A stretch of 64,000 bases of DNA, taken from contig NZ_LT965928.1 in assembly GCF_900239935.1 (NCBI RefSeq), forward strand, positions 3,119,520 to 3,183,519, in the 5' to 3' direction. The notes beneath the pieces were generated by a model. The model was not told the DNA's origin, did not search any database, and saw only the letters and a list, made by a program, of their open reading frames with translations. The position numbers and the translations under genes are program-made. This stretch comes from Pseudoalteromonas carrageenovora IAM 12662. GTDB taxonomy: Bacteria > Pseudomonadota > Gammaproteobacteria > Enterobacterales > Alteromonadaceae. Below, one piece after another: positions 38,399 through 49,418 of this stretch (positions are counted from its first letter, which is position 1; each line of letters begins with the position of its first letter).

Positions 38399-39826
38399 TT
38401 ACTTTTTCTTTTTAACCGCTTTTTTGTTTGGTAAATCAGTGATTGAACCTTCAAAAATTTCAGCTGCAAGGCCAATAGACTCGTTCAATGTTGGGTGAGC
38501 ATGAATAGTAAGTGCTAAATCTTCACCGTCTGCGCCCATTTCAACTGCTAAGCCGATTTCGCCAAGCATTTCGCCTGCGTTAATACCCACCATAGCACCA
38601 CCGATTACACGGCCACTGTCTTTATCAAAGATAAGCTTAGTAGAACCTTCAGTACGAGCAGATGCAATTGCGCGACCTGATGCTGCCCACGGGAATACTG
38701 CAGTTTCAATGCTTAAGCCTTGCTCTTTTGCTTCTTTCTCAGTAACACCTACCCAAGCGATTTCTGGGTCAGTGTACGCAATTGAAGGAATACATTTAGG
38801 ATCGAAGAAATGCTTCTGACCAGAAATAACTTCAGCAGCAACATGGCCTTCATGTACCGCTTTATGCGCAAGCATAGGCTGGCCAACTAAGTCACCAATC
38901 GCAAAAATGTGGTCTACGTTTGTTTTAAGTTGCTTATCAACATTAATAAAGCCACGCTCATCAACATTAACACCTGCTTTATCAGCATCAAGCAAGTTAC
39001 CGTTAGGCGTACGGCCTACTGCAACAAGTACTTTGTCGTAACGTACTGGTTCAGCTGGTGCGTTTTTGCCTTCAAAAGTAACGTATAAGCCATCATCTTT
39101 AGCTTCAACGCCAACAACTTTAGTTGAAAGCATAACATTGAATTTTTTGCTTACGTATTTTTGGTAAATCTTGATGATATCTTTATCAGCAGCCGGAACT
39201 AACTGGTCTGCAAACTCAACAACATCAATGTCAGAACCCAATGCGCGGTATACAGTACCCATTTCAAGACCGATGATACCACCACCTAAAACAAGTAGTT
39301 TCTCTGGAATGTCTTTAAGCTCTAATGCACCCGTTGAATCAATTACACGCTCATCTTCTGGGATGAACGGTAAGCTTACAGGTTTAGAACCCGCAGCAAT
39401 AATTGCATTATCAAATGTAATAGTTGTTGTGCCGTCAGCACCTTCAACGTCTAAAGTGTTGCTGCCAGTAAACTTACCGTAACCTGGTACAACTTTAACT
39501 TTACGCATCTTAGCCATGCCGTCTAAGCCACCAGTAAGCTGGCCAACAACCGACTCTTTCCAAGAGCGAATTTTGTCTAAATCAATTTGCGGAGCGCCAA
39601 AAGTAACACCGTGAGATGACATTTCTGCAGCGTCATCAATCACTTTAGCTACGTGTAAAAGTGCTTTTGAAGGAATACAACCAACATTAAGACATACACC
39701 ACCTAATGTTTCACGAGATTCTACTAATGTAACTTCTAAGCCCAAGTCAGCAGCACGGAAAGCCGCAGAGTAACCACCAGGACCACCGCCTAGTACAACA
39801 ACTTGAGTTTTTAATTCGTTGCTCAT
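38399..39826 (-). CDS. lpdA: Dihydrolipoamide dehydrogenase (E3)
   Basis: The FAD enzyme reoxidises dihydrolipoyl groups of pyruvate and 2-oxoglutarate dehydrogenases. Its 475 residues hold the FAD motif VVLGGGPGGYSAA, the redox disulfide GGVCLNVGCIPSKAL, the NAD motif LLVLGGGIIGLEMG, and the C-terminal HAHPTLNES with the catalytic His-Glu pair. It follows aceF in the same direction, separated by a hairpin terminator, so it may be read partly from its own promoter, as in E. coli. Confidence 0.97.
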   Translation of the reverse strand: MSNELKTQVVVLGGGPGGYSAAFRAADLGLEVTLVESRETLGGVCLNVGCIPSKALLHVAKVIDDAAEMSSHGVTFGAPQIDLDKIRSWKESVVGQLTGGLDGMAKMRKVKVVPGYGKFTGSNTLDVEGADGTTTITFDNAIIAAGSKPVSLPFIPEDERVIDSTGALELKDIPEKLLVLGGGIIGLEMGTVYRALGSDIDVVEFADQLVPAADKDIIKIYQKYVSKKFNVMLSTKVVGVEAKDDGLYVTFEGKNAPAEPVRYDKVLVAVGRTPNGNLLDADKAGVNVDERGFINVDKQLKTNVDHIFAIGDLVGQPMLAHKAVHEGHVAAEVISGQKHFFDPKCIPSIAYTDPEIAWVGVTEKEAKEQGLSIETAVFPWAASGRAIASARTEGSTKLIFDKDSGRVIGGAMVGINAGEMLGEIGLAVEMGADGEDLALTIHAHPTLNESIGLAAEIFEGSITDLPNKKAVKKKK

Positions 39827-39947
39827 GCTATTACCTTAATTGTTTGAACGGGACACTGCCCTAAAATTTAACTGCCATGTTTCTGCATGGGCAGAAAATC
39901 AGAGCAATTCACAAATAGTGCAAAGATTGTATCATTGCATATAGTAA

Positions 39948-39979
39948 AAATCCCAGCTAAAAACAACTGGCTGGGATTT
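39948..39979. terminator. Hairpin terminator between aceF and lpdA
   Basis: AAATCCCAGC and GCTGGGATTT form a 10-bp stem with T-rich DNA on the aceF-distal side. It probably attenuates read-through from aceEF into lpdA. Confidence 0.75.
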
Positions 39980-40001
39980 GATTTTATTCATATTGTAGCG
40001 A

Positions 40002-41912
40002 TTACATCACTAATTGACGTATGTCGCTCATGTAGCTAGCAAGCGTTGCTGTAAAGCGTGCTGCTAGTGCTCCGTCAATCACACGGTGATCGTACGACAT
40101 AGATAGCGGAACCATTAGTTTTGGTTCAAAGTCTTTACCATTCCACTTAGGTTTCATTTCAGATTTAGATACACCTAAAATAGCCACCTCTGGTGCATTA
40201 ACAATCGGCGTAAATGCCGTACCGCCAATACCGCCTAAGCTTGAAATAGTGAAACAGCCGCCCTGCATATCAGATGACGTTAGCTTACCTTCACGTGCCT
40301 TTTTAGAAATATCCATTAGCTCGCGAGATAGCTCCATTATGCCTTTTTTGTCCACGTCTTTAAATACCGGAACAACTAAGCCATTAGGCGTATCTACTGC
40401 AACACCTACGTTTATGTACTTCTTAAGAATTAAGCTTTCGCCATCTTCAGAAAGTGATGCATTAAACGTTGGGAATTCAGCAAGTACTTTAGCTACCGCT
40501 TTCATCACAAATACAAGAGGAGTGATTTTAACGCCAAGCTTTTTCTTCTCGCTTAACACGTTTTGCTCTTTACGGAATACTTCAAGGCTTGTGATATCAG
40601 CTTCGTCAAACTGTGTAACATGTGGGATTTGTACCCAGTTACGGTGTAAGTTTTTACCCGATAGCTTTTGAATGCGAGATAGTTTCTTCTCTTCAATTTC
40701 GCCAAACTTAGCAAAATCTACTTTAGGCCACGGAATTAAACCAAGCTCGCTACCGCCCGCATTGCCTTTACCTGCTAGTAATTGGCCAGATTCAACTTGC
40801 TTAACTAAGTTTTTAACATAGTTTTGCACGTCTTCTTTTACTACACGGTTTTTACGACCTGAGCCTTTAACGTTTGCTAGGTTAATACCAAACTCACGCG
40901 CTAAACGGCGAACAACTGGCGATGCATGGGCATATGCGCTGTTGTTTTCAAAACCTTCATCGCTTGCTTTAGCCGAAGGTGCAGCTTGAGCTGGCGCAGA
41001 CTCGGTTTTTGCAGGTGCTGCAGCTGGCTTTTGCTCTGCAGGTGCAGAAGCTTTTGCAGGTGCACTGCCGGCAACTTCAAATACAAAAATAAGCGAACCT
41101 GTTTTTACTTTATCGCCCGCTGCAATTTTAATTTCTTTAACTATGCCTGCAAATGGGGCTGGTACTTCCATTGCTGCTTTGTCGCCTTCAACGTTTAAGA
41201 TAGATTGCTCTTCTTCTACGCTATCGCCAACAGCAACCATGATTTCAGTTACTTCAACTTCATCATCGCCAATATCAGGTACATTTACTTCTTTTGTGCT
41301 TGGCTGTGCACTTTGAGCAGTTTCTGCTGGTGCAGACTCTTGCTTAGGTGCATCTGATGCTGGAGCACTTGAACCGGCAACTTCAAAAACAAACACTAAA
41401 GAGCCTGTTTTTACTTTATCGCCCGAGGCTACTTTAATCTCTTTTACAGTACCAGCAAATGGTGCTGGTACTTCCATTGCGGCTTTATCGCCTTCAACGT
41501 TTAAAATAGATTGTTCTTCTTCAACAGTATCGCCAACGGCAACCATGATTTCTGTTACTTCAACTTCGTCGTCACCAATATCTGGTACCGTGACTTCTTT
41601 AGTTGAAGAACCTGAAGCCTCTGCAGGTGCAGCAGCTTCAGTTTTAGCCGGCGCTTCTGGCTCGCTTTGTGAACCAGTCTCTTCGCCTTCAAAAATCATA
41701 ATTAGCGTGCCTGTTGTAACAGTGTCGCCTTCGCTTACTTTAATTTCTTTAACTGTACCTGCTTGTGCAGCAGGTACTTCCATTGAGGCTTTGTCGCCTT
41801 CAACGGTTAGTAGCGATTGATCAACATCTACTTTGTCGCCAACACTTACTAAGATTTCGGTTACTTCAACTTCATCGCCACCGATATCTGGTACATTAAT
41901 TTCAATACTCAT
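40002..41912 (-). CDS. aceF: Dihydrolipoamide acetyltransferase (E2) of pyruvate dehydrogenase
   Basis: The 636-residue E2 core has three tandem lipoyl domains (about 1-80, 105-185, 205-285) with lipoylation sites [20 protein letters not shown] and [10 protein letters not shown], separated by Ala/Pro-rich linkers. A peripheral-subunit-binding domain follows (about 325-365), and then the catalytic domain with [15 protein letters not shown] near the C-terminus. Domains two and three are nearly identical, suggesting recent duplication or gene conversion. It starts 10 bp after aceE. Confidence 0.97.
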   Translation of the reverse strand: MSIEINVPDIGGDEVEVTEILVSVGDKVDVDQSLLTVEGDKASMEVPAAQAGTVKEIKVSEGDTVTTGTLIMIFEGEETGSQSEPEAPAKTEAAAPAEASGSSTKEVTVPDIGDDEVEVTEIMVAVGDTVEEEQSILNVEGDKAAMEVPAPFAGTVKEIKVASGDKVKTGSLVFVFEVAGSSAPASDAPKQESAPAETAQSAQPSTKEVNVPDIGDDEVEVTEIMVAVGDSVEEEQSILNVEGDKAAMEVPAPFAGIVKEIKIAAGDKVKTGSLIFVFEVAGSAPAKASAPAEQKPAAAPAKTESAPAQAAPSAKASDEGFENNSAYAHASPVVRRLAREFGINLANVKGSGRKNRVVKEDVQNYVKNLVKQVESGQLLAGKGNAGGSELGLIPWPKVDFAKFGEIEEKKLSRIQKLSGKNLHRNWVQIPHVTQFDEADITSLEVFRKEQNVLSEKKKLGVKITPLVFVMKAVAKVLAEFPTFNASLSEDGESLILKKYINVGVAVDTPNGLVVPVFKDVDKKGIMELSRELMDISKKAREGKLTSSDMQGGCFTISSLGGIGGTAFTPIVNAPEVAILGVSKSEMKPKWNGKDFEPKLMVPLSMSYDHRVIDGALAARFTATLASYMSDIRQLVM

Positions 41913-41922
41913 TGCAAACCTC

Positions 41923-44589
41923 TTATGCGTACAGTGGATTTAGTTTATTTGTGTCAATGTCGAACTTTTTAATCGCTTCAACAACCACTGACTTTTCAAC
42001 TTCACCGCGTTTAGCAAGTTCAGATAACGTAGCAACAACAACGTAGCTTGCGTTAACTTCAAAGTGACGACGTAAGTTTTCACGGCTATCAGAACGTCCG
42101 TAACCATCTGTACCAAGCACCTTATAGTTGCTGCTTGGAATAAATGAACGTGCTTGTTCTGCGTAGTTTTTCATGTAATCAGTTGCGGCTACAGTTACTG
42201 AGTCGTTTAATACGCTCGTAATGTAAGCTGTTTTTTGCTCGCTTTCTGGGTTAAGCATGTTGAAACGTTCAACATCTTGACCATCACGCGTAAGCTCATT
42301 GAATGACGTTACAGAGTAAACGTCTGATGCAATTCCGTAATCATCACTTAAAATTGCAGCAGCTTTACGCACTTCAGTCATGATAGTACCTGAGCTTAAT
42401 AGCTGTACGTTGGCTTTTTTACCTTCGTAGCTTTCAAGTTTGTAGATACCTTTACGAATACCTTCTTCAGCGCCTTCTGGCATAGCTGGCTGATGGTAGT
42501 TTTCGTTCATAAGCGTTAGGTAGTAGTAAATGTTTTCTTGGTCGTCACCGTACATACGACGAATACCATCTTGTACAATTACTGCTACTTCAAATGCGTA
42601 AGTAGGATCGTAAGAAATACAGTTAGGAACAGTGTTTGCAAGAATATGGCTGTGACCATCTTCGTGCTGTAGACCTTCACCATTTAGCGTAGTACGACCG
42701 GCAGTAGCACCTAATAAGAAACCACGTGCTTGTTGATCCCCCGCCATCCATGCCATGTCGCCAACACGTTGGAAACCAAACATAGAATAGTAAATGTAGA
42801 ATGGAATCATTGGTAAATCGTTAGTGCTGTATGATGTTGCAGCAGCTACCCATGACGACATTGCACCTAGCTCGTTAATACCTTCTTGAAGTACTTGCCC
42901 TGATGTAGCTTCTTTGTAGTAAGAAACAATATCACGGTCTTGAGGGGTGTAGTTTTGGCCATGTGGGTTGTAAATACCGATTTGGCGGAATAAACCTTCC
43001 ATACCAAATGTACGCGCTTCATCGGCAATAATTGGTACGATGTTTTTACCAATGCCTTTATCTTTTAATAAGATATTAAGTGCACGAACAAAGCCCATTG
43101 TTGTAGAAATATCACGCTTTTGCTCTTCAAGTAGCGGCTTAAATGCATCTACTTCTGGCAATTGTAATTTTTCGCTAAAGCGAGGAATACGAGTAGGCGT
43201 GTAACCTTTAAGCTCATCACGACGTGCGTGTAAGTACTTGTATTCTTCTGAACCTTCTTCAAGCGTTAAGTACGGAAGATCTTTAATTTGCTCTTCAGAT
43301 ACTAAGTCTTGTAAGCCTAAACGGTCACGTAAGTGTTCAACATGGCTCATGTCCATCTTTTTCACTTGGTGCGCAATGTTTTTACCTTCTGCTGCTTCAC
43401 CCATGCCGTAACCTTTAACAGTTTTAGCAAGAATTACAGTAGGACGGTCGTTAGTTTGCTCGGCCTTTTTAAATGCAGCATAAAGTTTTGATGGCTCATG
43501 ACCACCACGCTTAAGTGCAAAAATTTCGTCATCCGTCATATCTGCAACAAGTGCTGCTGTTTCTGGGTAACGACCAAAGAAATGCTCACGTACATACGCG
43601 CCATCTTTAGCTTTATATGTTTGGTAATCGCCATCAATTGTTTCGTTCATCAATTGTAGTAATTTACCTGTTGTATCTTTAGCAAGAAGGATATCCCAAC
43701 CGCTACCCCATACAACTTTAATTACGTTCCAGCCAGCGCCTTTAAATAGGCCTTCTAGTTCTTGAATAATTTTACCATTACCCATTACTGGGCCATCTAG
43801 ACGCTGTAAGTTACAGTTAATTAAGTAACATAGGTTGTCTAGCTTTTCACGTGCAGCAAACGAGATTGCGCCACGTGATTCTGGCTCATCCATTTCACCG
43901 TCACCTAAAAACGCATATACACGTTGGTTTTTAGTTTCTTTTAAGCCTCGTCCGTCTAAGTATTTTAAGAAACGCGCTTGGTAAATAGACGCGATAGGAC
44001 CTAAGCCCATTGATACTGTAGGGAACTGCCAAAATTCAGGCATTAATTTAGGGTGAGGGTATGAAGGTAAGCCTTTACCATCTACTTCTTGGCGGAAATT
44101 ATCTAGTTGAGCTGCGCTTAAACGCCCTTCAACAAACGCACGCGCGTAAATACCAGGAGAAATATGGCCTTGGTAATAAACTAAGTCACCGCCGTCTACG
44201 TCATTTGGTGCTTTGAAAAAGTGGTTAAAACACACTTCATAAAACGCAGCAGATGATTGGTAAGACGCCATATGGCCGCCTAAGTCGAGATCTTTTTTCG
44301 ATGCACGTAGAACGATCATAATCGCGTTCCAACGTATGATCGAACGAATACGGCGCTCTAGGTTAACATCACCTGGGTAAGCCGGTTCTTGATCTACTGG
44401 AATAGTATTAACGTAGTTCGTGGTAATACCCGTTGGCATATCAACGCCGTCTAAACGGGCTTGCTCTAACACTTGCTCAAGTAAATACTGAGCTCGTTCA
44501 ACACCTTCTTCGCGCACAACTGATTCAAGAGCTTGTAACCACTCTTGTGTTTCTAGCGCGTCTACGTCAATTTTATTGACTTCAGACAT
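41923..44589 (-). CDS. aceE: Pyruvate dehydrogenase E1 component
   Basis: The 888-residue homodimeric thiamine-diphosphate enzyme decarboxylates pyruvate and acetylates the lipoyl groups of AceF. The TPP/Mg motif is seen as [15 protein letters not shown]...[10 protein letters not shown] (about 228-265). [20 protein letters not shown] and [10 protein letters not shown] are typical of AceE. Length matches E. coli (887). TGGAGG precedes the start. It leads aceE-aceF, with pdhR 90 bp upstream in the same direction. Confidence 0.97.
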   Translation of the reverse strand: MSEVNKIDVDALETQEWLQALESVVREEGVERAQYLLEQVLEQARLDGVDMPTGITTNYVNTIPVDQEPAYPGDVNLERRIRSIIRWNAIMIVLRASKKDLDLGGHMASYQSSAAFYEVCFNHFFKAPNDVDGGDLVYYQGHISPGIYARAFVEGRLSAAQLDNFRQEVDGKGLPSYPHPKLMPEFWQFPTVSMGLGPIASIYQARFLKYLDGRGLKETKNQRVYAFLGDGEMDEPESRGAISFAAREKLDNLCYLINCNLQRLDGPVMGNGKIIQELEGLFKGAGWNVIKVVWGSGWDILLAKDTTGKLLQLMNETIDGDYQTYKAKDGAYVREHFFGRYPETAALVADMTDDEIFALKRGGHEPSKLYAAFKKAEQTNDRPTVILAKTVKGYGMGEAAEGKNIAHQVKKMDMSHVEHLRDRLGLQDLVSEEQIKDLPYLTLEEGSEEYKYLHARRDELKGYTPTRIPRFSEKLQLPEVDAFKPLLEEQKRDISTTMGFVRALNILLKDKGIGKNIVPIIADEARTFGMEGLFRQIGIYNPHGQNYTPQDRDIVSYYKEATSGQVLQEGINELGAMSSWVAAATSYSTNDLPMIPFYIYYSMFGFQRVGDMAWMAGDQQARGFLLGATAGRTTLNGEGLQHEDGHSHILANTVPNCISYDPTYAFEVAVIVQDGIRRMYGDDQENIYYYLTLMNENYHQPAMPEGAEEGIRKGIYKLESYEGKKANVQLLSSGTIMTEVRKAAAILSDDYGIASDVYSVTSFNELTRDGQDVERFNMLNPESEQKTAYITSVLNDSVTVAATDYMKNYAEQARSFIPSSNYKVLGTDGYGRSDSRENLRRHFEVNASYVVVATLSELAKRGEVEKSVVVEAIKKFDIDTNKLNPLYA

Positions 44590-44679
44590 ATGGAGGTTTC
44601 CTTATGTTTAAAATACGAATGTTGTTAATTTAATACAACGTATACTTAATTTTGTGTGTTCTAAGTACAGCGTATTAGC

Positions 44680-45429
44680 TTAATTTTGTTTTGTGCGTCT
44701 TAAACTACGTTCAATTCGCGAATGCTCTTTACCTGCTTCAAGTAATGCTTCTTCAATAAACGCTAAGTGCGCATTACTTGCTAAGCGGGCTTGTTCTGGA
44801 TTGCCATCAATAACGGCATCCATTAATAAACGCCTGTGTTGGGCTAACTGACTGCTTATATCTGATTTTTTTAATAAAACAGTTAAATTTTGCAGTACAT
44901 TTTGCTCAAGCAGCGCTTGCATACCTCTAACCAAATGCAATAAAACAACATTGTGCGAAGCTTCTGCAACGCTAAAATGAAAGGCATTTATTGCTTTTGC
45001 TTTTTGCTGTAAATCGTCATTAACTAAAGCAATTTTATCAAAGCTTTGTTTTACTTTGGTAAAGTCGGTGCTGGTTCCGCGCAGCGCTGCATAGTAAGCA
45101 GCAATGCCTTCGAGTGCATGACGAAATTCTAGTAAATCAAATTGCGATTCAGGATGTTTACTGATCAGTTCAAATAACGGATCGGTTAGCCCTTCTTCAA
45201 GCTGATTTTTTACAAACGTACCGCCACCTTGGCGACGCGTAACTAAACCTTTAGCTTCAAGTTTTTGGATTGCCTCACGCAATGACGGACGAGACACTTC
45301 AAACTGCTTTGCTAGTTCACGCTCTGGTGGCAACTTTTCACCTGGTGCTAAAGAGCCTTCAAGAATCATGTTCTCGAGTTGCTGTAAAATAACATCAGAT
45401 AATTTTGCTGCTTTAATCTTTAAAGACAT
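44680..45429 (-). CDS. pdhR: Pyruvate dehydrogenase complex regulator PdhR
   Basis: A GntR/FadR-family repressor of 249 residues (E. coli 254). The winged helix includes LPPERELAKQFEVSRPSLREA and RRQGGGTFV; the C-terminal FCD domain binds the effector, pyruvate in E. coli. It is the first gene of pdhR-aceE-aceF. Two TGGTnnnACCA palindromes lie upstream, supporting autoregulation. Confidence 0.94.
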   Translation of the reverse strand: MSLKIKAAKLSDVILQQLENMILEGSLAPGEKLPPERELAKQFEVSRPSLREAIQKLEAKGLVTRRQGGGTFVKNQLEEGLTDPLFELISKHPESQFDLLEFRHALEGIAAYYAALRGTSTDFTKVKQSFDKIALVNDDLQQKAKAINAFHFSVAEASHNVVLLHLVRGMQALLEQNVLQNLTVLLKKSDISSQLAQHRRLLMDAVIDGNPEQARLASNAHLAFIEEALLEAGKEHSRIERSLRRTKQN

Positions 45430-45508
45430 GAATCAACGTCCGCGTTGTATAAATACCAAAAGCCCTAAAAACATGGCGTAGAGTTGGATGACTTGCCCAA
45501 AAGGTAAA

Positions 45509-45521
45509 TTGGTCATACCAA
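45509..45521. promoter_or_regulatory. Candidate PdhR operator, proximal
   Basis: TTGGTCATACCAA is a perfect match to the PdhR palindrome TTGGTnnnACCAA, 80-92 bp upstream of the pdhR start codon. Confidence 0.75.
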
Positions 45522-45668
45522 AAATTTTCAATAAGGTATCAAAAACCCTAATAGCTGTCAATTTACAGCCAGCTTGAGCAATTAAAGTAGCGTAACGCAT
45601 TTTGAACGAAGATCAAACAATGCACAATTGAGGTCAACTTCCCTAAAAGTTAATAAGATGAAAACAAA

Positions 45669-45679
45669 TGGTCTGACCA
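45669..45679. promoter_or_regulatory. Candidate PdhR/FadR-type operator, distal
   Basis: TGGTCTGACCA is a perfect inverted repeat of the GntR/FadR-family type (TGGTnnnACCA), about 240 bp upstream of pdhR. Confidence 0.55.
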
Positions 45680-45807
45680 GAAAGAGTAGAGTTTTAGCTC
45701 TAGTTGAATTTATTAAAGAAATTAGTAGCAGGATGAAGTAACGAGGAGGCTGCAGTTATTTATACACACCTGATTACCTAAGAGTAAAGCAGCATGCGCG
45801 ATATAAT

Positions 45808-45830
45808 AGATGCGGGTTTACCCCGCATCT
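45808..45830 (-). terminator. Probable terminator after ampE
   Basis: AGATGCGGG and CCCGCATCT form a 9-bp stem around a five-base loop, 6 bp beyond the ampE stop. The T-run is weak, so termination may be partial. Confidence 0.6.
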
Positions 45831-45836
45831 AATTAT

Positions 45837-46688
45837 TTAAGATAGGCCGCCAAATAATGTAAGCAGTGCAATAAGTACTAAATAAAAGAGCACGTTACGC
45901 TTAACGAGCTTGATCATGCAGGTTGCCTCGTAAGTGCAACCGTAATAACGTTTTTCAACTTGTTCTGCAGCGAGGGCTGTACACGTTACAACTTCACGAT
46001 TTGGTGATTTAAAGTTAAGTACATAACGTAGCCAGCAACTGGTACCTTTATTAAAATTACCAATGACTAAATAACCAAAGCTTGTAACTCTTGCCGGTAA
46101 CCAATCAAGCCAAAATAATAATTTATGAATAAGCTTAAAGCGATTTGCAAAAATAACCTTGTGGTCTTCTCGTACTAAGTCGGCAAATGTTCGTACTAAT
46201 GCATAAAGTACAGCACCTGGTGCACCTAATAATACAAACCAAAAAATTACCGCGCAGTAAAATCTAAAGTTTACCCACGCAAGTGTTTGCCCAAAAGTTT
46301 CGCCGCCTTCTTCATTTTCTAAATGTTTTTGCCCTATTTGTAATGCATACAATGAAGCCGCTGCTTGGTCATCACGTGTTAATGCATTTAAATACGACTT
46401 ATATAAAGCACGCTGTTTAGCACAGCCAAAACAAACTAGTAATACCGCTATATTTACAGCCAATTGCCACAACACAAAATCAGATAGTAAATAAATAAGC
46501 CCGATGGCTATAACCGGTAAAAATAACCACACTAAAAAACCAGTGGCTGAACCAAATAAACCTTTTTCATCAAATAGCTTAGTAGAACGTTTTAAATAAC
46601 CATTGGCGTAATAACTTATTTGCCAATAGTTAGACCGTGCACCTAAGCGCTCGAGTATTAGTGCAATTATTATTGAAACTAAAATCAT
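45837..46688 (-). CDS. ampE: AmpE-like inner-membrane protein
   Basis: The 283-residue protein has about four to five hydrophobic segments (for example FLVWLFLPVIAIGLIYLL and FYLVLIALLTLFGG at the C-terminus) and the N-terminal VSIIIALILERLGARSNYWQ typical of AmpE/CobD-like proteins. In enterobacteria AmpE is an accessory to AmpD with an unclear signalling role. It starts 13 bp after ampD, the conserved ampDE operon. Confidence 0.9.
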   Translation of the reverse strand: MILVSIIIALILERLGARSNYWQISYYANGYLKRSTKLFDEKGLFGSATGFLVWLFLPVIAIGLIYLLSDFVLWQLAVNIAVLLVCFGCAKQRALYKSYLNALTRDDQAAASLYALQIGQKHLENEEGGETFGQTLAWVNFRFYCAVIFWFVLLGAPGAVLYALVRTFADLVREDHKVIFANRFKLIHKLLFWLDWLPARVTSFGYLVIGNFNKGTSCWLRYVLNFKSPNREVVTCTALAAEQVEKRYYGCTYEATCMIKLVKRNVLFYLVLIALLTLFGGLS

Positions 46689-46701
46689 GGAAATAACTCT
46701 C

Positions 46702-47256
46702 TTAACTTGGTTGCTGGAGCATATTTAAAAACAATTGCCAGTTAAAACTCTCGCCAGGGTCGGTTTTGCGCCCAGGTGCAATATCGCAATGCCCTACAAT
46801 TCGCGAAGGTGTAATTTTTGGGTAGCGCTGCATTATAGCTTTACTAATAAGCGCCAATGTTTTGTACTGAGCACAAGTATATGGCGTTGTATCGGTGCCC
46901 TCAAGCTCAATACCAATACTAAAATTATTACATGCCGTAATACCATCAAATTCAGATTGTCCCGCATGCCAAGCACGCTTTGCAAAAGGTACGTATTGTA
47001 TAATTTCGCCGGTGCGTTTAATAAAACAATGCGCCGACACGCGAAGCCCTTTTAAATCACTAAAACTCGCATGAGCATCACAATTAATAACCCCCATAAA
47101 AAGATCATCAACATAGGGGGTACCAAACTGCCCTGCGGGCAGTGAAATATTATGAATAACCAACAAAGAAATATCGGCTTCATCAAGGCGCTCATCAAAG
47201 TGTGTACAAGGGCGCTGCGCTATAGAAGTAACAACACCGTTTAAATCTATTCTCAT
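46702..47256 (-). CDS. ampD: 1,6-anhydro-N-acetylmuramyl-L-alanine amidase AmpD
   Basis: The 184-residue cytoplasmic zinc amidase (Amidase_2) cleaves recycled anhydromuropeptides. Visible are LLVIHNISLPAGQFG with the first zinc histidine, VSAHCFIKRTGEIIQYVPF, AWHAGQSEFDG, and IVGHCDIAPGRKTDPG with the remaining zinc ligands. No signal peptide. Recycling here connects with murU-amgK at the other end of the window. It is divergent from nadC as in E. coli. Confidence 0.95.
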   Translation of the reverse strand: MRIDLNGVVTSIAQRPCTHFDERLDEADISLLVIHNISLPAGQFGTPYVDDLFMGVINCDAHASFSDLKGLRVSAHCFIKRTGEIIQYVPFAKRAWHAGQSEFDGITACNNFSIGIELEGTDTTPYTCAQYKTLALISKAIMQRYPKITPSRIVGHCDIAPGRKTDPGESFNWQLFLNMLQQPS

Positions 47257-47459
47257 AATACGCTTGTTAGTTAAATCCCAAAATATATAAGGTTGATGCT
47301 AAAGGAATTATATAAATAATGATAGCGCACTGCGCTTTGCGTAAATAAGCTAACTTAGCGCACTCATCCATCTAAATTTTATTAGTCATATTAAATAAGC
47401 AGCTTAATAAAAAACCTTCTCAGCTAAAAGCACTTCTATTAGTTATTTAAACATAGTAA

Positions 47460-48347
<888 letters not shown>

Positions 48348-48845
48348 AGCTATATTTAAATTTTAATAATGCTAATTAATTGACAAGCTAAGCAAAAAGA
48401 CATTTAATAATCCGAAAGGCTTACTTTGTAACATTTTGTTAAATAAAATAGCTTTTTTAGGAAAAGTAATGTGCTAATTCCTAAAATAAAATGATACACT
48501 AATCCTGTTGTAGTATTTTATTAAAAAAAACAATCATAAATAATTAGATTTAAAAATCAGCCTAAATTTTTAAAAAAAAGAATTAAAAACTTAAGCAACT
48601 AAACTATTTTATTTATGTCTATACTGATTGTTGCTGCAACTAGCAGCAAATTTAGTAATGTTTATGTAATTAGTACTAAACATAATGAATTCACACCTAG
48701 CTTTTGTGTTTCATACCCTAAAGCTAAAGTGCAATAAAAATTTATTTTAAGTAAAACTGTAAAGTAAATCAGATAAATTAAGTTTGGTTGTTTTAACCAC
48801 TTAACTGATTTAACTTACAAAAATCTATCCTTTAGGAGAGGAAAC
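48348..48845. other. Long AT-rich leader/promoter region upstream of pilA
   Basis: Nearly 500 bp between nadC and pilA without a supported gene. It is very AT-rich, with several T- and A-runs. The only clear structure is the hairpin at 48766-48811. No convincing sigma-54 -24/-12 pair was found by eye. Confidence 0.6.
48766..48811 (+). promoter_or_regulatory. Long hairpin in the pilA leader
   Basis: Three nested inverted repeats stack into one stem: AAATCAG/CTGATTT outside, TAAG/CTTA, and TGGTT/AACCA around GTTTT. It ends 34 bp before the pilA ATG and about 22 bp before its AGGAGAGG ribosome-binding site, so it probably lies in the mRNA leader. Confidence 0.6.
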
Positions 48846-49298
48846 ATGAAAACAATGACTCAAAAACAACAGGGTTTCACCCTAATCGAATTAATGATTG
48901 TAGTAGCAATCATCGGTATTCTTGCTGCAATTGCATTGCCTGCATATCAAGATTACACTGCTCGCGCACAAGCAACAGAGGGTTTAAGTGCTACATCAGG
49001 GCTACGTTCAGATATTGGTGTTTATATGTCTGAAAACGGTGGTGCAACCGGCATAGAAAATGATGCTGCCATTGGTGCGCAAGCAGATGCATTAGCTGGA
49101 CGTTACTTTGCAGCTGAAGGTGTTGCTGTAGTTGCTGATGGTGTTGTTAACATTACTTTCAATGATGGCGCTCACTCAGGTGAGACTATGGCTTTGACAC
49201 CTACAGTTGAAAATAGTGGTCAAATTTCACGTTGGGTTTGTAGTGGTTTAGATGCTCAATACCTACCTTCTGCATGTAGAGCTGCTGCTGTTGAATAA
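48846..49298 (+). CDS. pilA: Type IV major pilin PilA
   Basis: The 150-residue type IVa prepilin has a short leader ([10 protein letters not shown]) cut before the phenylalanine of [20 protein letters not shown], with Glu5 present. The variable globular domain ends with a C-terminal disulfide loop (C in RWVCSG and C in LPSACRA). AGGAGAGG precedes the ATG. PilD encoded downstream would process it. It could also be an accessory pilin, but size and operon position favour the major subunit. Confidence 0.93.
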   Translation: MKTMTQKQQGFTLIELMIVVAIIGILAAIALPAYQDYTARAQATEGLSATSGLRSDIGVYMSENGGATGIENDAAIGAQADALAGRYFAAEGVAVVADGVVNITFNDGAHSGETMALTPTVENSGQISRWVCSGLDAQYLPSACRAAAVE

Positions 49299-49418
49299 GT
49301 ATATGTTTGTTTTTATAATTTAATTAAGAACATTAAACATTATATAAGAGAAAAACTTTAGAGTTTTTCTCTTATTCGATTTTATTACCTTTTAATATTG
49401 ATTATGTTCAGGTCCATT

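Larger units (their letters stand above)
45430..45836. other. Promoter region upstream of pdhR
   Basis: About 400 bp between ampE (its 3' end) and pdhR. It holds two PdhR-like operators and, near ampE, a terminator hairpin. The middle (about 45680-45800) contains no gene or recognised RNA. Confidence 0.6.

Noticed and set aside
40249..40671. 140-codon frame opposite aceF
   Set aside because: It mirrors the conserved catalytic domain of AceF and shows no recognisable domain.
45680..45800. Second small GGA-rich regulatory RNA upstream of pdhR
   Set aside because: Only two or three GGA motifs occur and there is no promoter or clean terminator on the plus strand, so the resemblance to CsrB is too weak.
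48348..48845. Sigma-54 promoter for pilA
   Set aside because: pilA genes often use RpoN, but no pair of GG and GC elements at -24/-12 spacing could be found by eye.
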